A stretch of 54,318 nucleotides of DNA from Lachnospiraceae bacterium (GTDB lineage: Bacteria; Bacillota; Clostridia; Lachnospirales; Lachnospiraceae). Made by a program: the position numbers and the translations under genes. The stretch spans positions 1,293 to 55,610 of the forward strand of contig CAJTCH010000036.1 in the NCBI GenBank assembly GCA_910574715.1, written 5' to 3'. The notes beneath the pieces were generated by a model. That model saw nothing but the letters and a program-made list of their open reading frames with translations, had not been told where the DNA came from and made no database searches. The number at the start of each line of letters is the position of its first letter. Positions within the stretch are counted from its first letter, which is position 1. Positions 27,726 to 36,822 of this stretch are shown piece by piece.

Positions 27726-28907
27726 ATGAAATGGAAAAATAGAGGGCATGAAGTTGAAAATGAGGCAGAACAAATAGTAGAAAGTTTCATGCGCCATGGT
27801 AAAAAGGTATTTATTTTTGGGGCAGGGCAAATAGGACGGTATTTAGAACCAGTGCTGAGTCATTATAATATTTTTGCAGGTTACATTGATAATAACCTGG
27901 AAAAAACTGTACAGGGGATAAATAATCAAAAGGTATATTCTCTGGAAGACTATGCGGCAAGAAGTGAGCAAGGCTGGATTGTGATTGCAGCTGCAAGAAA
28001 GAATATTCCGGCTATTGCAAAGCAATTATTGGATATGGGTTATATAGAGGCGGAAGATTTTTTTATATATTCTAATTTTGAAGGGAGAATACTTCCTATT
28101 CTTGCATTGTTTTTATATGATCAGATATTTATGACGGCGGTGCAAGTGTGTGTGACGGAACGATGTTCCTTAAAATGCAGAAAATGCGCGCATGCATGTT
28201 ATGCTGTATCGAACAAAGCAAAAGATATGGAATTACAGAATGTCTTTTATAGTGCGGACTGTTTATTCAGTAAGGTGGATTATGTTAAGGAATTCGTCCT
28301 GATTGGGGGAGAGCCATTACTATATAAAAACTTAGCAGAGGCAATCAGATATATTGGTGAAAAATATAAGGATAAGATGGGATTTTTTTGTATAACAACT
28401 AATGGAACAATCTGTCCGAACCAAGAAATCTTAGATGCCTGCCAAAAATATGGGGTTCATTTTGAAATATCTAACTATTCGGTTCAAAATCCTTGGCTAG
28501 AAGACAGATACTGTAAATTAACAGAATTACTAGCGGAGAATAAAATTGAATATCAGTTGGGCAAAGCAGAGAAGCAATGGATGGATTACGGATTTGAATA
28601 TGTAGACAGGGAAGAATCAGAAGAGGAATTGATTCAAGTGTTTGATAAATGCCAAACTCCATGTAAGGAAATAAGAGGAAGCAGACTGTACTTTTGTGTA
28701 ATGGCACGAAGTGTTTCGGATAATTTGCAATTAGGTGTAGGAAAAGATGATTATCTGGATCTTAATATGTTGAGTGAAAGAGAATATAAAAATGTATTAC
28801 TGGAATTTTCAATAGGATACTCAGAGAAAGGATACCTTGATATGTGCAAACATTGTAATGGGGCAGATGCTGAAAAATATTTAATTCCGGTGGCTGAGCA
28901 ATTGTAG
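27726..28907 (+). CDS. Radical SAM protein with N-terminal module (3 of 3)
   Basis: Module at residues 20-110 (VFIFGAGQIGRYL, GYIDNNLEKTVQG, WIVIAAARKN). Radical SAM motif C147-x3-C151-x2-C154 (CSLKCRKC), LIGGEPLLY and CITTNGTICP. C-terminal cysteines occur in DKCQTPCKE, YFCVMAR and MCKHCNG, a SPASM-like arrangement. Same architecture as the products of 9379 and 12686; this copy sits beside a GT4 gene. Function unknown. Confidence 0.8.
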   Translation: MKWKNRGHEVENEAEQIVESFMRHGKKVFIFGAGQIGRYLEPVLSHYNIFAGYIDNNLEKTVQGINNQKVYSLEDYAARSEQGWIVIAAARKNIPAIAKQLLDMGYIEAEDFFIYSNFEGRILPILALFLYDQIFMTAVQVCVTERCSLKCRKCAHACYAVSNKAKDMELQNVFYSADCLFSKVDYVKEFVLIGGEPLLYKNLAEAIRYIGEKYKDKMGFFCITTNGTICPNQEILDACQKYGVHFEISNYSVQNPWLEDRYCKLTELLAENKIEYQLGKAEKQWMDYGFEYVDREESEEELIQVFDKCQTPCKEIRGSRLYFCVMARSVSDNLQLGVGKDDYLDLNMLSEREYKNVLLEFSIGYSEKGYLDMCKHCNGADAEKYLIPVAEQL

Positions 28908-28946
28908 GAGTATACGAACAAGAGAGATTTTCAAATTTATGCAGGG

Positions 28947-30359
28947 ATGAAAATGGAACGATTATTTTTATTTGGGACAGGGAAATTATCCGATAAATAT
29001 ACAAAATGTTTAGAACAGGTTTTGGTGAAAATTGACGGTTATATTGACAATAATGAAGATAAGTGGGGGAAGATTTTTCATAATAAAATAATTTATGGAT
29101 GCAATGTATTAAAAGAGATGGAGAATTCAAAAATTCTAATAGCATGTGCTGATATTAAAGGTGTTACGCAGCAACTAATTCAGATGAATATGCAGGATAA
29201 GATTGTTTCATTGAATTCTCTTGTTGCAGGCTGTGAAGCATTGGAAATAGAGAGTGAAAAGATATATTTAAAGTGTTTAGACAGCTGTAAAACTCAGGAA
29301 AGGCTTATTATAATAGATAATCTTGAGGGAACGTGGGGAGGCGCTGAAGATTGGGTATGTAAAATCGCTCTCTCTTTGATAAATCGCAATTATGATGTCA
29401 TTATAGTGGGAAATACTTCTCAGACATATACAGAGAAGTCTTTAAAACAGCATGTGTTGTACTTGGAAAAAGATGCGTTAGAAATGCATTTTAGGTTAAT
29501 AGAAGAACTAATGCAAAGAAGGAGATTTATATTATTGAATATATGGAATTCAAATTTGTTGTGGGCTGCTTCTTATATCAAAAAAAAAATTCCTGCAGAT
29601 GTGAAAATTGTATCAGTTCTTTTAAATGATGTAGAATCTTTGTATCGAGAACAGCAAGTATGGGATCATAGTATTGATCGATATTTATGCATTAGCAGCA
29701 GAATAAAAAATAATCTAATAGATTCTTATAGTATACAGGAACAGAAGGTATTTTATCGAATCCCTTTTGTTGAAAGAAAGAAAATTACTGAGAGAAAGTA
29801 TACTGTGGAGGACAATGAAGCTCTTGCAATAGCGTATCCTTGTAGATTAGTTCGCGGTCAAAAAAGAGCTGATTTACTGCCTCAGTTTATGGCTAAATTA
29901 GAAGAGAGAAAAATTAATTATGTGCTCAATATAGTGGGAGACGGGACCTGTGAAGAAGAGATAAGAGGATATGTGGAACAAAATTGTTTAAACAATAAAG
30001 TTTTTATGTGGGGAAAACTATCAAGAGAAGAACTTTTTTACTTTTTAAACAAGCAGGATATTTATCTGAATTTTTCGGAATATGAAGGAATGAGTCTTGC
30101 GATGTTAGAAGCAATGGCAAGAGGATGTGTTCCGGTGGTTACAAATGTGAGCGGTGTGGCGGATGTTATAATAAACAGAGAAAATGGGTTTATTTCTGAA
30201 ATTGGAGATTTGGATGAAATGGCTGACAATATCTTGTTTTTGGATAAGAATCGTACCATGTTAGAAAAATATGGAATAAAATGTAAGGTGGTTTTAAAAA
30301 AGTGCAATATAGACGATTATATGGATTATCTTGAAAATGTTATAAAGGCAGCGATCTAA
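28947..30359 (+). CDS. GT4 glycosyltransferase with N-terminal module
   Basis: Residues 1-90 are a shortened module (RLFLFGTGKLSDKY, GYIDNNEDKWGKI, SKILIACAD). A GT-B family 4 transferase follows, with LEGTWGGAEDWV in the acceptor domain and, in the donor domain, PCRLVRGQKRADLL, LNIVGDGTCEEEI and FSEYEGMSLAMLEAMARG with the conserved EGxxxxxLE catalytic pattern. It would add a sugar from an NDP donor on the cytoplasmic side. Two in-frame ATGs (28947 and 28953) are equally usable. Confidence 0.85.
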   Translation: MKMERLFLFGTGKLSDKYTKCLEQVLVKIDGYIDNNEDKWGKIFHNKIIYGCNVLKEMENSKILIACADIKGVTQQLIQMNMQDKIVSLNSLVAGCEALEIESEKIYLKCLDSCKTQERLIIIDNLEGTWGGAEDWVCKIALSLINRNYDVIIVGNTSQTYTEKSLKQHVLYLEKDALEMHFRLIEELMQRRRFILLNIWNSNLLWAASYIKKKIPADVKIVSVLLNDVESLYREQQVWDHSIDRYLCISSRIKNNLIDSYSIQEQKVFYRIPFVERKKITERKYTVEDNEALAIAYPCRLVRGQKRADLLPQFMAKLEERKINYVLNIVGDGTCEEEIRGYVEQNCLNNKVFMWGKLSREELFYFLNKQDIYLNFSEYEGMSLAMLEAMARGCVPVVTNVSGVADVIINRENGFISEIGDLDEMADNILFLDKNRTMLEKYGIKCKVVLKKCNIDDYMDYLENVIKAAI

Positions 30360-30394
30360 GTGATAAAAAAATTTTTAGAAAGAAGGCGCCTGTT

Positions 30395-31348
30395 TTGAAT
30401 ATTGCTATCTTTGGTGCGGCAGGATTTATTGGGACAAATCTAACGATTAGGCTTGCCAAGGATCCAACAAATCATATTACGGTAATAGATAAAGAAATAT
30501 ATTTTTTTAAACACATTCTGGATATGAATCTTACGAATGTGGAAATAAGTATCGTTGACTTCTATAACGATATGAACCTCGATCATATTTTGAGAAATCA
30601 AGATGTGGTTTATCATCTTGTGAGTACGACGGCTCCCACAACATCTAATAAAAATATTTCTCAAGAATTATCAATCAATATAGAGTTTTCAGTATATTTA
30701 CTGGAGGCATGTGTTCGACATAATGTACAGAAGGTTGTATTTATTTCGTCAGGTGGAACAGTATACGGTCGAAATGTGGTATGTCCTATAATGGAAGAAA
30801 CCACATTGAATCCGATTAATGCTTATGGTCTTCAAAAGGTAACGATAGAAAAGTTATTGTACTTATATAACTATATGTATGGATTGGATTATAGAGTTAT
30901 AAGATTTTCAAATCCATATGGACCGTTTCAACGACCAAATGGTATTCAGGGAGCTATTACAACATTTACATACAGGGCAATTAAAAATGAGACGATTTGT
31001 GTATACGGGGATGGATCTGTTGTCAGAGATTATATATATATCAATGACGCTATAGAGGCAATGTTAAGTGTAGTAAAAGGAGAAGCGCCTCATAGAATTT
31101 TTAATATTGGATGTGGTTATGGGACAAGTATTAATGGTGTTTTAGAAATTATCAAAAATATAACTGGGAGGGAATTACAAGTAATATATATGCCAGGGAG
31201 AATTGTAGATGTTCCTGAAAATTATCTGGATATTTCAAGATATGAACAATATTATGGAAAATTGAATTGCAGGAGTTTAGAGAAAGGGATATTTAAAACA
31301 GCAAAGTTTTTAAAGGAGTACTATAAAGATTATAATGGGGAGCGCTGA
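30395..31348 (+). CDS. NAD-dependent NDP-sugar 4-epimerase-like SDR
   Basis: Extended SDR of 317 residues: IFGAAGFIGTNL for NAD, FISSGGTVYG with the active-site Ser-Ser-Gly, AYGLQKVTIEK with the Tyr-x3-Lys pair, RFSNPYGPFQRP, and VRDYIYINDAIEA for the nucleotide-sugar end. This pattern is closest to GalE/WbpP-type C4 epimerases. TTG start with a weak AAGAAGG. It probably supplies a galacto-configured donor to the neighbouring glycosyltransferases; exact sugar not determinable. Confidence 0.8.
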   Translation: MNIAIFGAAGFIGTNLTIRLAKDPTNHITVIDKEIYFFKHILDMNLTNVEISIVDFYNDMNLDHILRNQDVVYHLVSTTAPTTSNKNISQELSINIEFSVYLLEACVRHNVQKVVFISSGGTVYGRNVVCPIMEETTLNPINAYGLQKVTIEKLLYLYNYMYGLDYRVIRFSNPYGPFQRPNGIQGAITTFTYRAIKNETICVYGDGSVVRDYIYINDAIEAMLSVVKGEAPHRIFNIGCGYGTSINGVLEIIKNITGRELQVIYMPGRIVDVPENYLDISRYEQYYGKLNCRSLEKGIFKTAKFLKEYYKDYNGER

Positions 31349-31349
31349 A

Positions 31350-32510
31350 ATGAAAATAGTTAGTGTTATTGTTCCTATTTATAAAGGGAATCGTTATATA
31401 CCGGATCTAATTTATATGATGGAAGAAAACTGGAAATTTGCAAATGCAGTGGAAACTGTGAAAATTGAACTAGTTATGATCAATGATTTCCCAACTGAAA
31501 AAATGATTGTAAAGCAACAATGGATGAAGAATATATCTTGTGTTCAGATTGTAAACAAAAGAAACCGTGGCATACATTTTTCCAGAGTGCACGGCTATCA
31601 GCGTTCGAAAGGTGACTATATTGTTTTTCTTGATCAGGATGATGTGATTAGTCCGGTGTATTTGCGAGAGCAACTGAAAAAGATAGAAGAATATGACATG
31701 TTGATTTGTAATGGAAAAAATCAAAGCAATTTGATTTATAGAAGTGATGAAGAATTAAAAAGAGCTGTTGATGGAGCGTATTATAAAAATGGATGTAACT
31801 GGATTGTTTCTCCGGGACAGGTTTTATTAAGAAGAGAAGCTGTTCCGGATGAATGGATTCATAATATAATGACGCAAAATGGTGCAGATGATTATTTTTT
31901 ATGGAGACTGATGTTTTGCAAAAAAAGCAAAATAGGGATACATAATAAGAATCTTTATTGGCATGTGATCTCAGAGGGTAATACATCCAATGATCTCATA
32001 AAAATGTACAACTCTATTTTCGAAATGGCAGATATAATGAAAACTTTGGGATATTTGACATTGGAAGAAGAAAAGGAGATAAGAAAAAGAGGAGATTTGG
32101 TTAATGTTGAAGATGAAAAATATATGAAAGAAAAAAAATATAAGCATATTTTAGATGTATGGCTTGACCTGCATGATCGAAAAGTATCACTTGAAAATTT
32201 TTTGCTCCGTAAACATCTGTATAAGATCATAATTTATGGCGGAGGAATATTGGGTAAACATTTATACTACGAATTGCTGAATAGTAAAGTTAATGTGGAA
32301 TGTTTCATGGATCAAAAAGGGCATGTTGGTTTTGAAAATGTGAAAACAGTTATTCCAGGAGAAAATATAGAGACAGTGGATGCAATTATTGTGACGCCTA
32401 TTATGGAGTATAGACAAATCAGAAGTTATCTAAAGGAGATTTATGCATGTGCTATTATTTCTATTGAATCAATTCTTTTAAATGCTGATTGTACATTGAT
32501 GGTTGAGTGA
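31350..32510 (+). CDS. GT2-like glycosyltransferase with C-terminal module
   Basis: GT-A domain with VSVIVPIYKGNRYIPDL, FLDQDDVISP as the metal site and NGADDYFLWRL as the catalytic acid region. The C-terminal module is IIIYGGGILGKHLYY, CFMDQKGHVG, AIIVTPIMEY. The ATG at 31350, one base after the preceding stop, has GGGGAG at a good distance; an in-frame ATG at 31335 lies in the previous gene. Diverged from the proteins encoded at 15810 and 26476, so probably a different linkage. Confidence 0.8.
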   Translation: MKIVSVIVPIYKGNRYIPDLIYMMEENWKFANAVETVKIELVMINDFPTEKMIVKQQWMKNISCVQIVNKRNRGIHFSRVHGYQRSKGDYIVFLDQDDVISPVYLREQLKKIEEYDMLICNGKNQSNLIYRSDEELKRAVDGAYYKNGCNWIVSPGQVLLRREAVPDEWIHNIMTQNGADDYFLWRLMFCKKSKIGIHNKNLYWHVISEGNTSNDLIKMYNSIFEMADIMKTLGYLTLEEEKEIRKRGDLVNVEDEKYMKEKKYKHILDVWLDLHDRKVSLENFLLRKHLYKIIIYGGGILGKHLYYELLNSKVNVECFMDQKGHVGFENVKTVIPGENIETVDAIIVTPIMEYRQIRSYLKEIYACAIISIESILLNADCTLMVE

Positions 32511-32543
32511 AAAAGAAGATAACAAAAGATCCGGAGAAGTAAA

Positions 32544-33971
32544 ATGAGAATCATTATCTATGCAGTTGGTCGTATGTTTGAATATCATAGTGGGCAGATT
32601 GAGTGGGAGGATATCATAGCTCTTGCTGATAAGAATCCGAAAATTGAAACAAAAAAATATGGGTTTCCGGTAATAAAGCCTGATGTCATACGTGAGTGGG
32701 AGTATGATTTTATAGCTATTTTCTCAAATAAATATTTTGAAAAGATAAAAATGGAGTTAGTCGGTGAATATTTTGTACCAAAAGAAAAAATCATACCTTG
32801 GCGGGAAATTGTGCTTAAAGAGAGTGTGTCATCGGGGATTTTACAGCATTATAAGATATTTCTTAAAGAAAGAATGTGTAAAAGAGTATTAGTTTTTGAA
32901 TTACCAATGATACATAAAAATTGTTTAATTAAAGAAGAATTGCTTTCATGGAAAGAGGGGATTTTGGACGGCGTCTGGAGCAGAGCTGAGGACCAGAATA
33001 AAAATTTATATGAAAATATCTATGAAAAGTTCGAAGAGTGCAATGAAAACTATGATGCTATATTAATGGGAAGTGAATTATGTTGTAGGGATCATGTATT
33101 AGAACAGATCAAGAGTCGAACCAGGTATATTCTGATTCATACAGGCTATTTGACCTATGAGATATCTGCTAAAAAAGCATTAGAAGATAAATTAAGACAG
33201 TGTGGGGAGGTTTCTTGTATTTCTGATTTGGAAGGTCTTTTTTGGATTGTAGATACGGAAAATAAGCAATTGACAGAAGATGTATCCATTTATGTTGTGA
33301 CCCATAAAGATTATAATGTTCCGACAAATTACCCTTATAAACCGTTATGTGTAGGGGATTATCAAAAAAGAGGATATTTAACAGAGAGTATGGGGGAGAA
33401 CATAGCATATTTGAATAAAAAGATTAATGAGAGTACAGCTTTATATTGGATTTGGAAAAATACGAATGAGAAATATGTAGGCATAAATCATTATCGAAGA
33501 TATTTTTATAATAATGAAATCCGAAGTGTGGATAATTATTTGGATATAGAACATATATGTGAGATTTTTAAGGAATATGATATTATTCTGCCACAAGTAT
33601 ATTCGATGGCAGAGATGACAGTATTTGAACAGCTTCGGGCTACAATAAATCATGAATTGTTTGAAGAAGGCTATTCAATAATAAGGGATAAAATTGGAAA
33701 AGTTCATCCTAATTATTTGGAAGTATTTGACAGTGTCATGGAAGGAAGTAGAATATTTCCTTGTAATCTATTTGTGGCAAAGCGCGAAATTGTGAATCGC
33801 TATTGTGAGTGGCTGTTTTCTTTTTTGATAGAAGCGGCTGAGGAAATAGATGTTGAGAATTGTGATAATTATAGCAGGCGCGTTATTGGTTTCTTTGCTG
33901 AACGTATGTGGACGGTCTGGCTTAGAAGGAACAGAGTGAAAGTAAAGGAATTACCATATGTACAGATGTAA
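32544..33971 (+). CDS. DUF4422 protein with N-terminal module and extra middle domain
   Basis: N-terminal module (RIIIYAVGRMFEYH, ALADKNPKIETKK, FIAIFSNKYF), a middle segment of about 130 residues without recognised motifs, then a DUF4422 domain from about residue 250: IYVVTHKDYNVP, ESTALYWIWKN, VGINHYRRYF and FPCNLFVAKREI. DUF4422 proteins occur in surface polysaccharide loci and are believed to be glycosyltransferases, but their chemistry is poorly established. The usual module Gly-rich motif is altered (YAVGRM), so nucleotide binding may be lost here. Confidence 0.75.
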   Translation: MRIIIYAVGRMFEYHSGQIEWEDIIALADKNPKIETKKYGFPVIKPDVIREWEYDFIAIFSNKYFEKIKMELVGEYFVPKEKIIPWREIVLKESVSSGILQHYKIFLKERMCKRVLVFELPMIHKNCLIKEELLSWKEGILDGVWSRAEDQNKNLYENIYEKFEECNENYDAILMGSELCCRDHVLEQIKSRTRYILIHTGYLTYEISAKKALEDKLRQCGEVSCISDLEGLFWIVDTENKQLTEDVSIYVVTHKDYNVPTNYPYKPLCVGDYQKRGYLTESMGENIAYLNKKINESTALYWIWKNTNEKYVGINHYRRYFYNNEIRSVDNYLDIEHICEIFKEYDIILPQVYSMAEMTVFEQLRATINHELFEEGYSIIRDKIGKVHPNYLEVFDSVMEGSRIFPCNLFVAKREIVNRYCEWLFSFLIEAAEEIDVENCDNYSRRVIGFFAERMWTVWLRRNRVKVKELPYVQM

Positions 33972-34061
33972 TGTTCTCACATAGTGATTGGTAGAATAAA
34001 TGATAAGCCGATTGGCGTTATATGTAAAAAATGCTAGTGAGAAAGGAATTAAGAGAGATAT

Positions 34062-35354
34062 ATGGAAGAGTTGATTAGAATTTGCCAGAATCAGAAAAAT
34101 ATCTATATTTATGGTGCTGGACGAAACGCAAAACTTGTCTATATTTTTTTAGAAAGACAGGAAATTTTAACAAAAGGTTTTATAGTGACAGAAATGTTTC
34201 AAAATCCTGAGACTTTGTTTGGACATGCTGTAATAACCATAGATAAGCTTCCCCGAAATGAGGATTATATAATTTTGGTACCAGTGTCAGAGGTGGGAAT
34301 AGTTTTTAAAGAAATATGCAGTTATCTGGTTGAGAATCAGGTACATAATGTGTATTTTTTTACGGGAGAATTACTGGAACGTATAAGAAAAGAAGAAATG
34401 TTTTATAAAGTAAAAGATGTGTTGGATACTGGCATATATCATTTCGAGGAAAAGGTGCCTGTGGAAGATGGGTACACCATCTTTTCCATGAGGGAAGAAG
34501 GTGAAGAATATCATTGGCGTTTCCAAAGCAGAGCACTTGAGGAACCGGATATTAATATTCATCGTATTTCGGATTGCTTTTCAAAGATGTCTGCTCTTGA
34601 GGAATTTGAAAGACAATATGGAAAGTATCATGTATTTGAAACCATGGAAGCTAGAGAAAGTGAAATGAAGAGAATTGGTACTGTATATATGGCCTGTAGT
34701 CATGTGGATAAGATTGGGTTACATAACTCGCTCCCTGCCTGGATAACGCCGATACAGGTCGGAGCGGAGCTTACGGATAGAAATCTCTGCGAAGTGAGAG
34801 ATAATACTGGTGAGAACATTTCGGCGAGAAACAGGAATTATTCGGAGTGCACCGCACTTTTTTGGATGTGGAAAAATGCGCCGAGGGTAGATTATATTGG
34901 ATTGTGCCATTACAGACGTCATTTTAATCTGAAGGAAAATGGAATTGGACAGATGGCAGCTTCAGGTCTGGATGTATTAGTTACAGCGCCGACTTTTGTG
35001 AATGAAACAATAGGAAACTTTTTTTCAACATTAACGCCAAAAGTGGATTTGAAGGTGATGTTAAAAGTGATAGAGGAAGTCTATCCTGAATATAAATCAA
35101 CGGCAGAAAGGTTCCTTGCTTCAAGATTTTATCCGCCGTGTAATCTATTTATTATGAAATATGGAGTTTTTCAGGAATATGCCAGATTTGTGTTTTCTGT
35201 AACATTTGGAATAGAACGGTTTTATGACGATCTTGGTTTTTGTCGAGAGGATCGTTATATGGGATATATTATCGAATGTTTATTGGGAATTTTCCTGATG
35301 AAGAATAAAGATACACTAAAAATTGGTTATACAGATATGAAGTTTTATTCGTAG
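34062..35354 (+). CDS. DUF4422 protein with N-terminal module
   Basis: Module at residues 10-110 (IYIYGAGRNAKLVY, FIVTEMFQNPETLFG, IILVPVSEVG), then a DUF4422 domain: GTVYMACSHVDKIG, TGENISARNRNYSECTALF, GLCHYRRHFN and YPPCNLFIMK. Paralogue of the gene at 32544 but without the middle domain. The 90-bp gap before it holds an imperfect TTCTCAC/GTGAGAA inverted repeat (about 33974 and 34035), too weak to call. Ribosome binding site AAAGGAA. Probably a glycosyltransferase. Confidence 0.75.
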   Translation: MEELIRICQNQKNIYIYGAGRNAKLVYIFLERQEILTKGFIVTEMFQNPETLFGHAVITIDKLPRNEDYIILVPVSEVGIVFKEICSYLVENQVHNVYFFTGELLERIRKEEMFYKVKDVLDTGIYHFEEKVPVEDGYTIFSMREEGEEYHWRFQSRALEEPDINIHRISDCFSKMSALEEFERQYGKYHVFETMEARESEMKRIGTVYMACSHVDKIGLHNSLPAWITPIQVGAELTDRNLCEVRDNTGENISARNRNYSECTALFWMWKNAPRVDYIGLCHYRRHFNLKENGIGQMAASGLDVLVTAPTFVNETIGNFFSTLTPKVDLKVMLKVIEEVYPEYKSTAERFLASRFYPPCNLFIMKYGVFQEYARFVFSVTFGIERFYDDLGFCREDRYMGYIIECLLGIFLMKNKDTLKIGYTDMKFYS

Positions 35355-35370
35355 ATTGGAGAAAGGGAAT

Positions 35371-36762
35371 ATGCCAAAAATTTCAGTTATTATGCCTTCT
35401 TTAAATGTGGCGCCATACATAAGGGAATGTATGGACAGCGTAATCTGTCAAACTTTAAATGACTTGGAAATTTTATGTATTGACGCAGGCTCTACGGATG
35501 GTACAAGAGAGATTTTGGAGGAATATGCGGGTAAGGATGCACGTATTCGACTAATAGAATCTGATAAAAAGAGTTATGGTTATCAGATGAATCTCGGACT
35601 AGAAGCTGCTGCGGGGGAATACATAGGGATTGTAGAAACGGATGATTTTATTCTGCCGGAAATGTTTGAGGAGCTGTATGCATGTGCCAAAGAACAGGAT
35701 GCTGATTTTGTGAAATCGGATTTTGATGTGTTTACTACGTTTTCAGACGGCAGGAGATTTTTTTTGCGATATCCTTTGAAGATGGGAAGCAGCGTAAAAT
35801 ATGATCAGATTTTCACGACGGCAGATTACCTGGAAAGTATGCTGTCCATAGATGTTTTTATTTGGAATGGCATTTATAAAAAAGAATTCCTGCAGAACAA
35901 CCAAATCAGATTTCAGGAGGCGCCAGGAGCGGCTTTCCAGGATTGTGGCTTCAGATATCAGATAGCGTTGTGTGTGCAGAGGGGGTATTTCCTGTCTCGT
36001 TCTTTTTATTGTTACAGACGGGATAATATTACATCATCCACTTATAACAGTAATAGTGTCCTATATAATTTGGCTGAGTGCCGGAATTTGCTTCATGTGG
36101 TTCAGAAGAGGGGAGCAGAGATAGAGCAGATGGAGTTTCTGGCAAGAGAAATTGCGGTGATCGCTCACCGGCCGTACATAGAGCTGTTGACTTGGGGTAG
36201 TCCGGCAGAAGGGACGAAAGAGGCTCTAGAGGAGTTCAGGGTATTGCTTAAAGAATTTATGGAACAGGGCATATTAAACAGAAGTACGGTGACGGAAGAA
36301 ATGTGGCTGGAGATTAAAATGTTTGTGGAGCAGCCTAAGTTATATGACAGCTATGCACATTTTCAGGCTAAAGTTAAGGCAGAAAATCTTAGGGAGTTTT
36401 TAGACATGGCAGCTGCCCAAAAAGAGATAGTTCTTTTTGGAAGTGGATATAAGGGTGCTTGTGTATATTGTCTTCTTCGTAATAATGGTGTGAATCATAT
36501 TGCGGCATTCAGTGATAATAATAAGAAAAAGTGGGGCAGCCTCTATCTGGGGCATAAGGTAGAGGCGCCAGAGGATGCAGTGAGGAATCATTCGGAAGCT
36601 TTGTTTTTGATTGTCTGCGGAGGATATTCAGCAGATGTACAGAGGCAGCTGCGCGGTTACGGTTTGCCTAAGGAACGTGTTTTAATCTATCGTTGGACAG
36701 ATATTCCCATGGACTGTACAAATATGGTAATACGAGAGGCTAATAAAAGAATAGGGAAATAG
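35371..36762 (+). CDS. GT2 glycosyltransferase with C-terminal module
   Basis: ISVIMPSLNVAPYIREC, CIDAGSTDGT, GIVETDDFILP and GAAFQDCGFRYQ define a family 2 transferase. About 100 linker residues precede the C-terminal module (IVLFGSGYKGACVY, AFSDNNKKKWGSL, FLIVCGGYS). Its module is closest to those encoded at 38918 and 41191 (both with KWG or LWG after the DNN), linking AT-rich and GC-richer parts of the island. The ATG at 35371 is preferred; the in-frame TTG at 35356 overlaps the ribosome binding site. Confidence 0.85.
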   Translation: MPKISVIMPSLNVAPYIRECMDSVICQTLNDLEILCIDAGSTDGTREILEEYAGKDARIRLIESDKKSYGYQMNLGLEAAAGEYIGIVETDDFILPEMFEELYACAKEQDADFVKSDFDVFTTFSDGRRFFLRYPLKMGSSVKYDQIFTTADYLESMLSIDVFIWNGIYKKEFLQNNQIRFQEAPGAAFQDCGFRYQIALCVQRGYFLSRSFYCYRRDNITSSTYNSNSVLYNLAECRNLLHVVQKRGAEIEQMEFLAREIAVIAHRPYIELLTWGSPAEGTKEALEEFRVLLKEFMEQGILNRSTVTEEMWLEIKMFVEQPKLYDSYAHFQAKVKAENLREFLDMAAAQKEIVLFGSGYKGACVYCLLRNNGVNHIAAFSDNNKKKWGSLYLGHKVEAPEDAVRNHSEALFLIVCGGYSADVQRQLRGYGLPKERVLIYRWTDIPMDCTNMVIREANKRIGK

Positions 36763-36822
36763 ACTATGTGCGTGGCTTAGAAGACAAAGTTTTTCATAGT
36801 AAACATTTGGGAAGGAATATCT

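Noticed and set aside
33972..34061. TTCTCAC/GTGAGAA inverted repeat between the DUF4422 genes
   Set aside because: Only seven paired bases with a long loop and no T-run; not enough for a terminator or operator call.
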